DNA of 37,462 bases from Streptomyces boncukensis (GTDB taxonomy: Bacteria > Actinomycetota > Actinomycetes > Streptomycetales > Streptomycetaceae), in NCBI RefSeq assembly GCF_011045075.1, contig NZ_JAAKZZ010000014.1, positions 1 through 37,462 of the forward strand, given 5' to 3'. This document shows positions 9,482-17,312 of this stretch, piece by piece. The translations under genes and the position numbers were made by a program. The notes beneath the pieces are model-generated. The model did no database searches and had not been told where the DNA came from. It saw nothing but the letters and a program-made list of their open reading frames with translations. The number at the start of each line of letters is the position of its first letter. Position 1 is the stretch's first letter.

Positions 9482-10549
9482 TCAGCCGAACACCACGCTG
9501 CTCACCGCCGGCAGGCCGAGCGCACCCGTGCGGTGCGGTACGCCGGTCTCCTGGTCCACGGCGAACCAGGTGATGTCTCCGGAGCGCTCATTGGCCGCGT
9601 ACAGCCACCGTCCGGACGGGTGCACGGCCAGATCGCGCGGCCAGTGTCCCCCGCACGGCACGGTGGTGACGAGAGCGGGCAGCCCGCCCTCGCCGTCCAG
9701 CCGGAACAGCGCGACGCTGTCGTCGCCCCGGTTGGCGGCCCAGGCGAAGCGGCCGTCGGGCGACAGGGCGAGCGCCGACGGGTAGTTGCCCTCCCCGCCG
9801 TGGCCGTCCGGCAGGGTGCGCGTCACGCCCAGCAGCTCCAGCGCCCCGCCCTCCGCGTCCCAGCGGCACGCCGTGAGGGTCGAGTCCAGCTCGTTGACGA
9901 CATAGACGACAGAGGCGCGGTCCGGTGCGCCCGGACGGAACGCCAGATGGCGCGGTCCGCTGCCGGTGCGGAGCCGGGTCTCGCGGTGCAGACGCACGCC
10001 GGGCCCGGCGGCCCGCAGATCGTAGACCCACACCGAGTCGGTGCCCAGGTCCGCGGAGAGCAGCCACTGCCCCGACGGATCGGGGACGACCGCGTGGGCG
10101 TGCGGCCCCCGCTGCTCCGGGCGCGGCCCGCTGCCCTGGTGGGGGTGTACGCGCAGGGGGCCGCCCAGCGTGCCGTCGGCCCGCACCCCGAGGGCGCTGA
10201 CGCTGCCGGAGCCGTAGTTGGCGGTGAACAGCCGCCCCGCGGCGAGCGCGAGATGGGTGGGCGCGTCCCCGCCGACGGGGACGGGAGCGCGGGCGGAGAG
10301 CGCCGCCGGTTCCCGGGCGCCGTCCAGGGAGAGCGCGGCCACGGCTCCCGCGGTGGTCTCGCTGACCGCGTAGAGCATCCCGACGCGGGGCGCGAGGGCG
10401 AGGTACGAGGGGTCGGCCACCACGTCCGTGTGGCGGGGCCCGCTCAGTGCTCCGCTGTCCTGGTCGACGTCGACCACGGTGATGCCGTGGCCCCCCGCGG
10501 ACGTGAAGGAGCCGAGATACGCCCGCAGTCCGCTCACCGTGCCGCTCAC
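9482..10549 (-). CDS. Lactonase-family seven-bladed beta-propeller
   Basis: A 355-residue protein of the 6-phosphogluconolactonase-like lactonase family (PF10282). Typical repeats include PSYLALAPRVGMLYAVSE, PTHLALAAGRLFTANYGSG, HAHAVVPDPSGQWLLSADLG, GNYPSALALSPDGRFAWAAN and PRDLAVHPSGRWLYAANE. The family hydrolyses sugar lactones, but many members have untested activity. No signal peptide is visible. The GTG at 10549 sits behind AGGACGG and overlaps the stop of the upstream propeller gene; a second in-frame GTG is twelve bases later. Last gene of the minus-strand run starting at 13925. Confidence 0.88.
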   Translation of the reverse strand: MSGTVSGLRAYLGSFTSAGGHGITVVDVDQDSGALSGPRHTDVVADPSYLALAPRVGMLYAVSETTAGAVAALSLDGAREPAALSARAPVPVGGDAPTHLALAAGRLFTANYGSGSVSALGVRADGTLGGPLRVHPHQGSGPRPEQRGPHAHAVVPDPSGQWLLSADLGTDSVWVYDLRAAGPGVRLHRETRLRTGSGPRHLAFRPGAPDRASVVYVVNELDSTLTACRWDAEGGALELLGVTRTLPDGHGGEGNYPSALALSPDGRFAWAANRGDDSVALFRLDGEGGLPALVTTVPCGGHWPRDLAVHPSGRWLYAANERSGDITWFAVDQETGVPHRTGALGLPAVSSVVFG

Positions 10550-11607
10550 CGCACCGTCCTTTCACCACGCTGGTCGGCATCGACCGTAACAGCAGGTCTG
10601 GACCTGCCGGGCCGGACCAGCGCGGGCGACGAGCCGTCCCGCACCCGCAGCCGCGGCGCTCCGCTGCCGTCGGCGCGCACGCTCCAGATGTCCGAGGTGC
10701 GGCCGTCCTCGCCGGGCAGCGCGTAGGCCACCTGCCGCGCGTCCAGCCACAGCGCCTGGTCGTCCACCCCGCGCCGCTCGGCGAGCGGCCGCTCCCGCAT
10801 ACTGCGCAGGTCCAGCACATACAGCCGCCAGGGGGCGCGGCCGCCGTCGCGCACCTTCTTCTTGAACGCCAGGCGGTGCCCGTCCGGCGAGAGCGAGGGA
10901 CACTCCGCGTTCTCCCGCAGGGCGCGCGCCGCCCACTTCGCCCTGTCGCCCTCGACCAGGTGGGTCGCGCCCTTGGTGGAAACGGTGGCGTAGAAGCGGT
11001 TGTCGTCAGCGGCGAAGGTGACACCCCAGTAGTTGACGTCCGGGGAGTGGTAGCGGCGGCCGCCGAGGGTGAGCGGGATGCTCTCGATGTTCTTGACGAG
11101 GTGGCCGGTGCGGGCGTCGAGGATGCCGGTACGGGTGGAGAAGGACGACTGGTTGTAGGAGTCGCCTGCGGCGAACAGGGTCCACGACAGCATCCGCCCG
11201 GAGGCCGAGACGCGGGCGCGGCTGGGAATGCCGTCCAGGGGGATGCGACGCGTCTCCCGCAGCCGCTCGTCCAGCACCACCGCGTACGAGCGCAGGGGCA
11301 GTCCGGGGCGGCGCTGGAGGCACAGCGCGGTGCCGCCGGCGGCGTGGAACCGGTCGCAGGCGGGCCCTCCGGTGGTGCGCCGGGCGCCGCCCCGCCCCGG
11401 CATCCAGGCGACGCGGCCCTCGCCGGTTCCGTCCCGCGTGCTGCGGAACAGCAGCCGGGGCTGCGCGCCGTGCAGCCCGAACGCGGAGGAGGCGGTCGCC
11501 GTGCGCGCGCGGCTGTCGGCCGCCCGGACCGTGTAGACCACGGCGACGGTGGCCAGCACCGCGGTCGCGGCACCCAGTGCGGCGATGCGGACGCGCAGAC
11601 TCAGCAT
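10546..11607 (-). CDS. Membrane-anchored TolB-like beta-propeller protein
   Basis: A 353-residue protein with one N-terminal membrane segment (about residues 7-27, hydrophobic between Arg-rich ends) and an exported domain with TolB/WD40-like blades, for example CPSLSPDGHRLAFKKK and DIWSVRADGSGAPRL. No Cys of a lipobox follows the segment, so it is an anchor or uncleaved signal rather than a lipoprotein signal. Start ATG at 11605-11607 follows GGAGGAG. It overlaps the MFS gene before it by 7 bases and the lactonase after it by 3, so the three are likely co-translated. Probable extracytoplasmic scaffold or binding protein; no catalytic motif. Confidence 0.82.
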   Translation of the reverse strand: MLSLRVRIAALGAATAVLATVAVVYTVRAADSRARTATASSAFGLHGAQPRLLFRSTRDGTGEGRVAWMPGRGGARRTTGGPACDRFHAAGGTALCLQRRPGLPLRSYAVVLDERLRETRRIPLDGIPSRARVSASGRMLSWTLFAAGDSYNQSSFSTRTGILDARTGHLVKNIESIPLTLGGRRYHSPDVNYWGVTFAADDNRFYATVSTKGATHLVEGDRAKWAARALRENAECPSLSPDGHRLAFKKKVRDGGRAPWRLYVLDLRSMRERPLAERRGVDDQALWLDARQVAYALPGEDGRTSDIWSVRADGSGAPRLRVRDGSSPALVRPGRSRPAVTVDADQRGERTVR

Positions 11608-12920
11608 GGGCGCTCCTCCGGTTCGTCGGGGACGGGAGCCCGCCCTCCGGTGCGGGCGTGCGGACGCAGCAGCAGCGCGGCCGGCACCAGGACGGCCGCG
11701 AGATGGGCGGAGGCCAGGACGAGCGCGGTGTGCGCGCCCCACAGCGTCCAGGCGGCGCCGAAGCCCACGGCGGCGAGCAGCCGCCCGAGGGCCTGTCCGG
11801 TCTGCAGCAGGGCCATGCCGCCGGCCTGTTGGCCAACGGGCAGCGCGGGTGCGGCGAGTGCCATCAGCACGCCGTCCGTCGCCGCGTAGAAGGCGCCGTG
11901 CAGCAGCAGCGCCCCGCACAGCAGCGGCCACCCTCCCACCGGCCCGAGCAGCAGCAGATAGACGGCCAGCAGTGCGCCGTGTCCGTACAGGTACGGGATC
12001 CGGCGCCCCGTGCGGTCGGCGAGGCGGCCGAGGGGGACGGCCAGCAGCAGGAAGACGGCCGCCGTGCCCAGCGGCAGCAGCGGGAACCAGCTCGTGGCGA
12101 ACCCCAGCCTCCGCTGAAGCAGCAGATAGACGAACGCGTCCCCGACGGTCACGGCGCCGAGCACCGAGGCGGCGCACAGGAGGCGCGCGAACCGGCGGTT
12201 GCCCAGCAGGCAGAGCACCGCGCGCAGGGGCGGCGGCCCCGGCCCGGCGGCAGTGCGGCCCAGCTCCGGGCTGCCGCGTCCCGGGACGAGTGCCCAGAAC
12301 AGCAGCACGCCCAGCAGGCCGACACAGAAGCTCACGACGAAGACCGCGTCGTACGCCTCGGCGGTGGCCCACAGCAGCGCGAACGCGGCGAGCGGTCCGA
12401 GCAGGGCCCCGGTGGTGTCCATCGCGCGGTGGACGCCGAAGGAGCGGCCCAGGGCCTCGGGCGGGCTGCTGAGCGAGATGAGGGCGTCCCGGGGCGCCGT
12501 GCGGACGCCCTTGCCGACCCGGTCGGCCGTGAGGGCCGCGCCGATGCCGCCCGTGGAGCTCCCGGCGAGCAGCAGGCCGAGCCGGGAGAGCGCGGAGAGG
12601 GCGTAGCCGCCTCCCGCGACGAGCTTGTGGCACTGCCGCCGGTCGGCGGCGTGGCCGCCCGCCAGCCTCACCAGCGCGGTGACGCCGTTGTGGAGGCCGT
12701 CCAGGAATCCGAACTGGAGCGGGTTGAGGCCGAGTCCGACGACGAAGTAGAGCGGCAGCACCGCGGTGACCATCTCGGACGAGATGTCCGTGACCAGGCT
12801 GACGGCGCCGAGGGCGAAGACGGGGCCCGCGACGCGGCTGCGCGCGGCGGGGGTTCCGCCGGAGCGCGCGGCCGTGCCGTCGGGCCGCCTCCCCGTCTCC
12901 CGGCTGGAGGCGAGGTACAT
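11601..12920 (-). CDS. MFS transporter, 12-helix
   Basis: A 439-residue major facilitator protein. About twelve hydrophobic segments follow a charged 28-residue cytoplasmic leader. The first helix carries SLVTDISSEMVTAVLPLYFV, and the loop around residue 135 reads DRVGKGVRTAPRDALIS, both typical of a bacterial MFS subgroup annotated as drug or metabolite exporters. The motif-A-like loop GRLADRTGRR lies between the halves of the second bundle. It sits between a secreted phosphoesterase and an anchored propeller, which hints at export or uptake linked to phosphorylated extracellular material, but no substrate can be named. Confidence 0.9.
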   Translation of the reverse strand: MYLASSRETGRRPDGTAARSGGTPAARSRVAGPVFALGAVSLVTDISSEMVTAVLPLYFVVGLGLNPLQFGFLDGLHNGVTALVRLAGGHAADRRQCHKLVAGGGYALSALSRLGLLLAGSSTGGIGAALTADRVGKGVRTAPRDALISLSSPPEALGRSFGVHRAMDTTGALLGPLAAFALLWATAEAYDAVFVVSFCVGLLGVLLFWALVPGRGSPELGRTAAGPGPPPLRAVLCLLGNRRFARLLCAASVLGAVTVGDAFVYLLLQRRLGFATSWFPLLPLGTAAVFLLLAVPLGRLADRTGRRIPYLYGHGALLAVYLLLLGPVGGWPLLCGALLLHGAFYAATDGVLMALAAPALPVGQQAGGMALLQTGQALGRLLAAVGFGAAWTLWGAHTALVLASAHLAAVLVPAALLLRPHARTGGRAPVPDEPEERPC

Positions 12921-12977
12921 CCGGGCTCCTCCGCTACCGGGCGGGCTGTTGCGGGTTCGGCGCGGCCGGCAGCGGCG

Positions 12978-13925
12978 TCAGTGGCACCGGTACTCCGGGC
13001 TGCTGTCCTCCGTCTCGCCGTCCGCGTTGACGAACTCCCAGGAGAAGCCGCGGTCCTCGAAGGAGAGTTCCAGGACGCCGAAGCTGCCGCTGATCCGCTT
13101 CTCGCTGTTGGGCTGCTCGTCCTCGATGTCGTAGGGATGGGCGCCGCCCACCCCGCCGACGATCTGCACGATGCCCCTGTCGTCGTCAGCCTCGGCGTCC
13201 GGCGTCTGCGGCGCGAAGCGCTCGTAGTGGTGATCGTGGCCGTTCAGGACCAGCTCCGCGCCGTTCTCGTACAGCAGGTCCCAGAAGGGCTTGCCGACCG
13301 GGTCGTTGCCGTGCCCTCCGGACGAGAAGAGCGGGTGGTGGAAGTAGGCGGCGACGCACTGCTTGCCGGTGGCGGCCAGGTCGTCCCGCAGCCAGTCGAG
13401 CTGCTCGTCGCCGACGTCGTTGGAGTCGAGGGCGACGAAGTGCCAGTCGCCCTTGTCGAAGCTGTAGTACGGCTTGCCCCGGGGGTAGGCGATGTCGCCG
13501 AAGTAGTTGCGGTAGCCGGTGAGGGCGCCGTCGGGGTCGTAGGTCTCGTGGTTTCCCGCCGTGGGACGGGTGCGGTCCTTGAAGCGGCCCCAGGTCCGCG
13601 CGTAGTACCGCTCGAAGTCCTCGGTGCGCGCGTCGTCGTACTGGTTGTCGCCCATCGTCAGAACGAGCGAGGGGTCGATCTTCTCGGTGAGGGCCGCGGT
13701 ACGGGGGTGCTCGCAGCCGCTGTCGCTCTCGGTGCACTGTTCGGCGATGTCGCCTGCCGCGACAACGGTGAAGGCGCCGGCGCCGCGGTCGCCTCCGCTG
13801 CTCCGACCGGCGTCCGCGCGGCCGGCCGGGGGCCAGACCAGCAGGGCCGCGACGAGCGCCGCGGCGCCCGCGCCGGCCACCGGCAGGACGTAGCGGCGAT
13901 TGCTCCAGGTGGGGATGGCTGACAC
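12978..13925 (-). CDS. Secreted or membrane-anchored calcineurin-type metallophosphoesterase
   Basis: A 315-residue phosphoesterase with an N-terminal transmembrane/signal segment (about residues 12-32) and a metallophosphatase domain. All metal-site motifs are present: GDI (58-60), GDNQYDD (92-98), GNHE (124-127), HHP (196-198) and GHDHHYER (229-236). This is the purple-acid-phosphatase-like branch, expected to remove phosphate from esters outside the cell. The GTG start at 13923-13925 follows GGAGGAGAG. A well-formed promoter lies about 50 bases upstream with an inverted repeat just beyond it. First gene of the minus-strand operon running to 9482. Confidence 0.92.
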   Translation of the reverse strand: MSAIPTWSNRRYVLPVAGAGAAALVAALLVWPPAGRADAGRSSGGDRGAGAFTVVAAGDIAEQCTESDSGCEHPRTAALTEKIDPSLVLTMGDNQYDDARTEDFERYYARTWGRFKDRTRPTAGNHETYDPDGALTGYRNYFGDIAYPRGKPYYSFDKGDWHFVALDSNDVGDEQLDWLRDDLAATGKQCVAAYFHHPLFSSGGHGNDPVGKPFWDLLYENGAELVLNGHDHHYERFAPQTPDAEADDDRGIVQIVGGVGGAHPYDIEDEQPNSEKRISGSFGVLELSFEDRGFSWEFVNADGETEDSSPEYRCH

Positions 13926-13972
13926 GTCCGTCTCTCCTCCGTGGGCCGAGGCGTAGTGCGCTGTCGCACGGC

Positions 13973-14001
13973 ATCCTGACCACTGGACATGACCGCGTCA
14001 A
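13973..14001 (-). promoter_or_regulatory. Promoter of the metallophosphoesterase operon
   Basis: On the minus strand, TTGACG, a 17-base spacer and CAGGAT match the vegetative consensus (TTGACA / TAGGAT). It would start transcription near 13966, about 40 bases before the GTG. Confidence 0.6.
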
Positions 14002-14022
14002 TGCGTAGAACCAAAAATCGTT

Positions 14023-14035
14023 AGGAAAGTTTCCT
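14023..14035. promoter_or_regulatory. Operator-like palindrome AGGAAA-G-TTTCCT
   Basis: Perfect 6-bp arms around one base, in an otherwise GC-rich context, centred about 63 bp upstream of the predicted start of transcription. The longer half TTAGGAAAGTTTCCT resembles palindromes I recall upstream of secreted-hydrolase genes in streptomycetes. The cognate regulator is not identifiable here. Confidence 0.45.
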
Positions 14036-14096
14036 TCCGGCTTGAAGTGCGTACGACTCCGGGGCCCGGGCCCGGTTCCTGGGACCGGCCGGCGGA

Positions 14097-15705
14097 TCAG
14101 GCCGCGGCGGAGAGCGGGGCGCGCGGGGCGCTGTGCAACGGCGTGGCGAGCTGCTCCAGCGCTTCCTCCAGCCCGTGCAGATGGGCCAGGGCCCGCTCGG
14201 CCGCCGGGTGCGGCTCCGCCGCCTGCGGGGAGGCCAGGAGCGGCGCCGGCCGCGCCTCCGCGGCGGCGCGCTCTCCCGCGGACCGCTCCCGCGCGACCGC
14301 CGCCGCACCGGCGCGGCCGGCCCGGCCGGGGGCGCGGCACACGAGCGTGTGGACGGCCGCCTCGACCCGCTCGCAGGCGGCGGTGAGCCGGGCGTCGTGC
14401 GAGGCGTACGGATCGGCGGCGACCTCGGCCAGACCGCGCGCCTGCCGCGCGCAGTCGTCGAGCAGCGCGAGGATCCGGCGGGCCCGCACCTTGCGGGCCC
14501 GCAGCGGGCTCAGCGGGTGCACGAGCGGGGCGACGGCCATCCGCACCCGCCCCAGCAGCAGCTCGAACTCGGCGATGTGCGGCGAGGGGTCGGCCGCCTC
14601 GTCCCCGGCCAGCCTGCGCGCCGCCTGCCGGGTGGAGGCGTGCACGCTGTGCACGGCCCGCCGGATCCAGGCGTCGGTCGCCGCGTGCGTGGTGACCGGC
14701 AGGACGAGCGCCACGGCCACGGCCGCGGCGAGCGCCCCGACGGCGGTCTCCTGCAGCCGCAGCCCGAGCAGCCCGGGGTGCAGCACGCCGAGCAGGCCGT
14801 AGAGCATGCCCACCATGAGCGTCACCCAGAACATCATCCAGGAGTACGACAGCGGAGCCGTGTAGAAGATGCCGAACACGCAGACGGCGACGACCAGCGC
14901 CGTGGGCACCGCCGCGCCGTCCGCGGGCACCGCGACCAGGATCCCGGCGGCCAGCCCGGTGACCGTGCCCAGCAGGCGGCGGAAGCCGCGTACCAGGGTC
15001 TCGCCCCGCGAGGCCGTGTTGACGAAGATCCACCAGGCGGCGCCCACCGCCCAGTACCAGCGGTCCAGGGACAGCATCTGCCCGGCGGTCAGCGCGAGGC
15101 CGCAGGCGAGGAGCGCCTGGAACGCCTGCCGGGTGGTGGGGCGGCGTACGCCGTTCGAGGGGCCACAGGGCGAAGCGGGTCAGTGCGGAGGCCGCGAGTG
15201 CGAGAAGCCCGGCGGCGACGGTGAGCGGCAGCTCGTGCGGCCCGGTGTGCAGGAACTGCGCGGCGAAGAACATCATGAACGCGAAGATGCCGAGCGCGTG
15301 CCCCCGCGGCCCCCAGCGGCGCGCGTACACGCCGGCGAACACCACCGCCAGGAACACGGCGTCCCGCGCCGCCGGCGTCCCGTGCAGCCACGCCGCCAGC
15401 GCGAGGGCGGGAAACCCTGCGGCGGGCAGCAGCGCGGTGGTGACGGCCTGGCCGCGTACGGTCGGGTCGGTGACGGTGAACAGCGCCAGCAGCGCCACCA
15501 GGCCGCCCGTCACCATGGCCTCCAGCGGGAGGCCGCAGAGCCCCGGCGCGGCGACGGCCAGCCCGATGCCCAGCACCGCGCGGGCGGAGACACGCGCCCG
15601 GTGCCGGTCTGGATCCGGTGCCACGAACATCTGCCGGAGGAAAGAGAGCTGCCTCTCCTCGGGCCGTCGCAGCGCCTTCTCCAAAACCCCTCCCGGTGTC
15701 CGCAT
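14097..15705 (-). pseudogene. FUSC-family integral membrane protein, frameshifted
   Basis: Two adjacent frames together make one FUSC-type (aromatic-acid exporter/FusC-like) membrane protein. The first runs from the ATG at 15705 and encodes an N-terminal helix bundle ending FALWPLERRTPP. The second encodes TTRQAFQALLACGLALTAGQ followed by the second bundle (DRWYWAVGAAWWIFVNT) and a long helical cytoplasmic C-terminus to 14097. The join falls at a run of four G at 15138-15141 (plus strand). Three G would restore a continuous protein of about 535 residues. All else is intact, so this is either a very recent mutation or a sequence error in a homopolymer. Confidence 0.8.
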
Positions 15706-15777
15706 GGTGAAACATCACGAGGAAAGCATCTGTTCCCGGCCGAGGCCAAATCGGACGGCTTTGGCATCCTGGAACGC

Positions 15778-16467
15778 ATGAGCCCGTCCCCCGCCCTCCC
15801 CGCCGTGATCTTCGACCTCGACGGCACCCTGGTCGACAGCGAACCCAACTACTACGAGGCGGGCAGGAGGCTGCTGGAGGCACACGGCGTGCACGGCTTC
15901 ACCTGGGAGGAGCACGGCAGCTTCATCGGGATCGGCACCCGCGAGACGCTGGAGACCCTCCGGGCGCGCTACGGCATCGCCGCACCCCTGGAGGAACTCC
16001 TCGCCGAGAAGGACCGGCACTACCTCGCCCTGGCCACCGCGCACACCGAGGCGTTCCCGCAGATGCGGAAGCTCGTGGAGCGGCTGCACACGGCGGGCCA
16101 CCCGATGGCGGTCGCCTCCGGCTCGTCCCGCGCCGCCATCGCCGCCGTGCTGTCCACCACCGGCCTGGACGCACTCCTCCCCCGCTATGTCTCGGCCGAG
16201 GAGGTTCCGCACGGCAAGCCCGAGCCGGACGTCTTCCTGGAGGCCGCGCGCCGGCTCGGTGCCGACCCCGCCGGCTGCGTCGTGCTGGAGGACGCCCCGC
16301 CGGGCGCGGAAGCCGCGCGCCGGGCGGGCATGCGCTGCGTCGCCGTGCCCTATCTGCCGCGCACGGCGGACGACCCGTCGTTCGCGTCGGCGGGCCTGCT
16401 GTTCGAAGGCGGCCAGGCCGCCTTCGACGCCCAGCGCGTGTACGACTGGATCAGCGGTACCGCCTGA
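15778..16467 (+). CDS. HAD-IA hydrolase, beta-phosphoglucomutase-like
   Basis: A 229-residue HAD phosphatase or phosphomutase. Motif I is D13-L-D-G-T17 with both aspartates, followed by LVDSEPNYY. Motif II is ASGSS, motif III GKPEPDVF and motif IV LEDAPPGAEAARRAG. The cap domain between motifs I and II is the small four-helix type of beta-phosphoglucomutase-like proteins. The ATG at 15778 is preceded by no clear Shine-Dalgarno; CATCCT at 15765-15770 could serve as a -10 for a near-leaderless message. It is divergent from the FUSC gene across 72 bp. Small phosphorylated metabolites are likely substrates. Confidence 0.92.
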   Translation: MSPSPALPAVIFDLDGTLVDSEPNYYEAGRRLLEAHGVHGFTWEEHGSFIGIGTRETLETLRARYGIAAPLEELLAEKDRHYLALATAHTEAFPQMRKLVERLHTAGHPMAVASGSSRAAIAAVLSTTGLDALLPRYVSAEEVPHGKPEPDVFLEAARRLGADPAGCVVLEDAPPGAEAARRAGMRCVAVPYLPRTADDPSFASAGLLFEGGQAAFDAQRVYDWISGTA

Positions 16468-16497
16468 ACCGGCGCGTGCCGCCCGTCGCCCGACCCG

Positions 16498-16695
16498 TCA
16501 CTCGTCGCTGTCGGACTCGGGCTGCACGACGGCGTCGGGGCCGGGGCTCATCACCGTCTCGTGCCCGTCCTCGAACCGGACGCGGTAGGGAGGGCCGCCG
16601 TCCACCCCCAGGACCTGAATGATCTCCGCCGTCCGGTCGTGCTGACCCACGATCCGGCCGTGCACGAGAAGCCGGTCACCCACGCTCGCCTGCAT
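16498..16695 (-). CDS. DUF1918 small protein
   Basis: A 65-residue protein matching DUF1918, a small all-beta actinobacterial domain. It begins MQASVGDRLLVHGRIVGQHD, continues RTAEIIQVLGVDGGPPYRVRF and ends in an acidic tail. The ATG at 16693-16695 has an excellent AGGAGG site 5 bases upstream. The family is common near stress genes and its biochemical role is unknown. It is convergent with the HAD gene, 30 bases apart. Confidence 0.9.
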   Translation of the reverse strand: MQASVGDRLLVHGRIVGQHDRTAEIIQVLGVDGGPPYRVRFEDGHETVMSPGPDAVVQPESDSDE

Positions 16696-17312
16696 GCGTC
16701 CTCCTGCGCTGACCTGCCCCGCCGCCGGGCGCCGTCCGCTCAGTCGAGGAACGGCAGCCGCACACGGCGGCGCGGACTGTCCCTGTTCGTATCCGCCAGC
16801 CTCCGCCTGGACAACCGTCACGTTACCGCCTGAGGAACGGCCACGCAGGGCGTGGACTCGCTGGAGCCCGCCGTACGGGGCGACACCGGCCGCTGCCGTT
16901 CCGTCCGGGAAGAAGGCCGGCCCGCCCTCGAAGTACCGGGGGTTTGGTGCCCGGGGGCGCGGGTACCTGCGGCGCCGTGCTCCGGTCTGACGACCCGGCC
17001 CCCGGAGGGAGGGAGAGGGATGAACCGCGTCGGCGCGTGGTGCGCGCCCGGACGCCGACGGTACGGCGGCTCGCACGGAACCCCCGCGGCCGCGGGGACG
17101 GGCTGGAGGGTCTGGAGCAGAGCGCGGCGCTGGGCCCGGTCAGGGCTGTCGCACACGGCACATCCTCTGCCTGCGCCTCGTCCGCGATACGACACGGCGC
17201 CCTATCCGCACCGACCTGATCTGCGCCCACCCGAGCAACGAGGTCGAGGAAGCAGGCCGGGCGGACGCATGCCGGAGGCGGCGGGGCGCGAGAGCGCCCG
17301 GGGACGATACCG
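16696..17312. other. Gene-poor 617-bp stretch
   Basis: No recognisable gene. A possible 98-codon ORF starts at the ATG 17020, behind a purine-rich GGGAGGGAGAGGG. Its codon third positions lose G/C preference after the middle and it resembles nothing known, so it is not called. Between about 17100 and 17310 a different plus frame has better third-position G/C but no start codon, which may mean gene decay. A perfect 16-bp palindrome CCCCGCGGCCGCGGGG is at 17082-17097. Confidence 0.5.
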
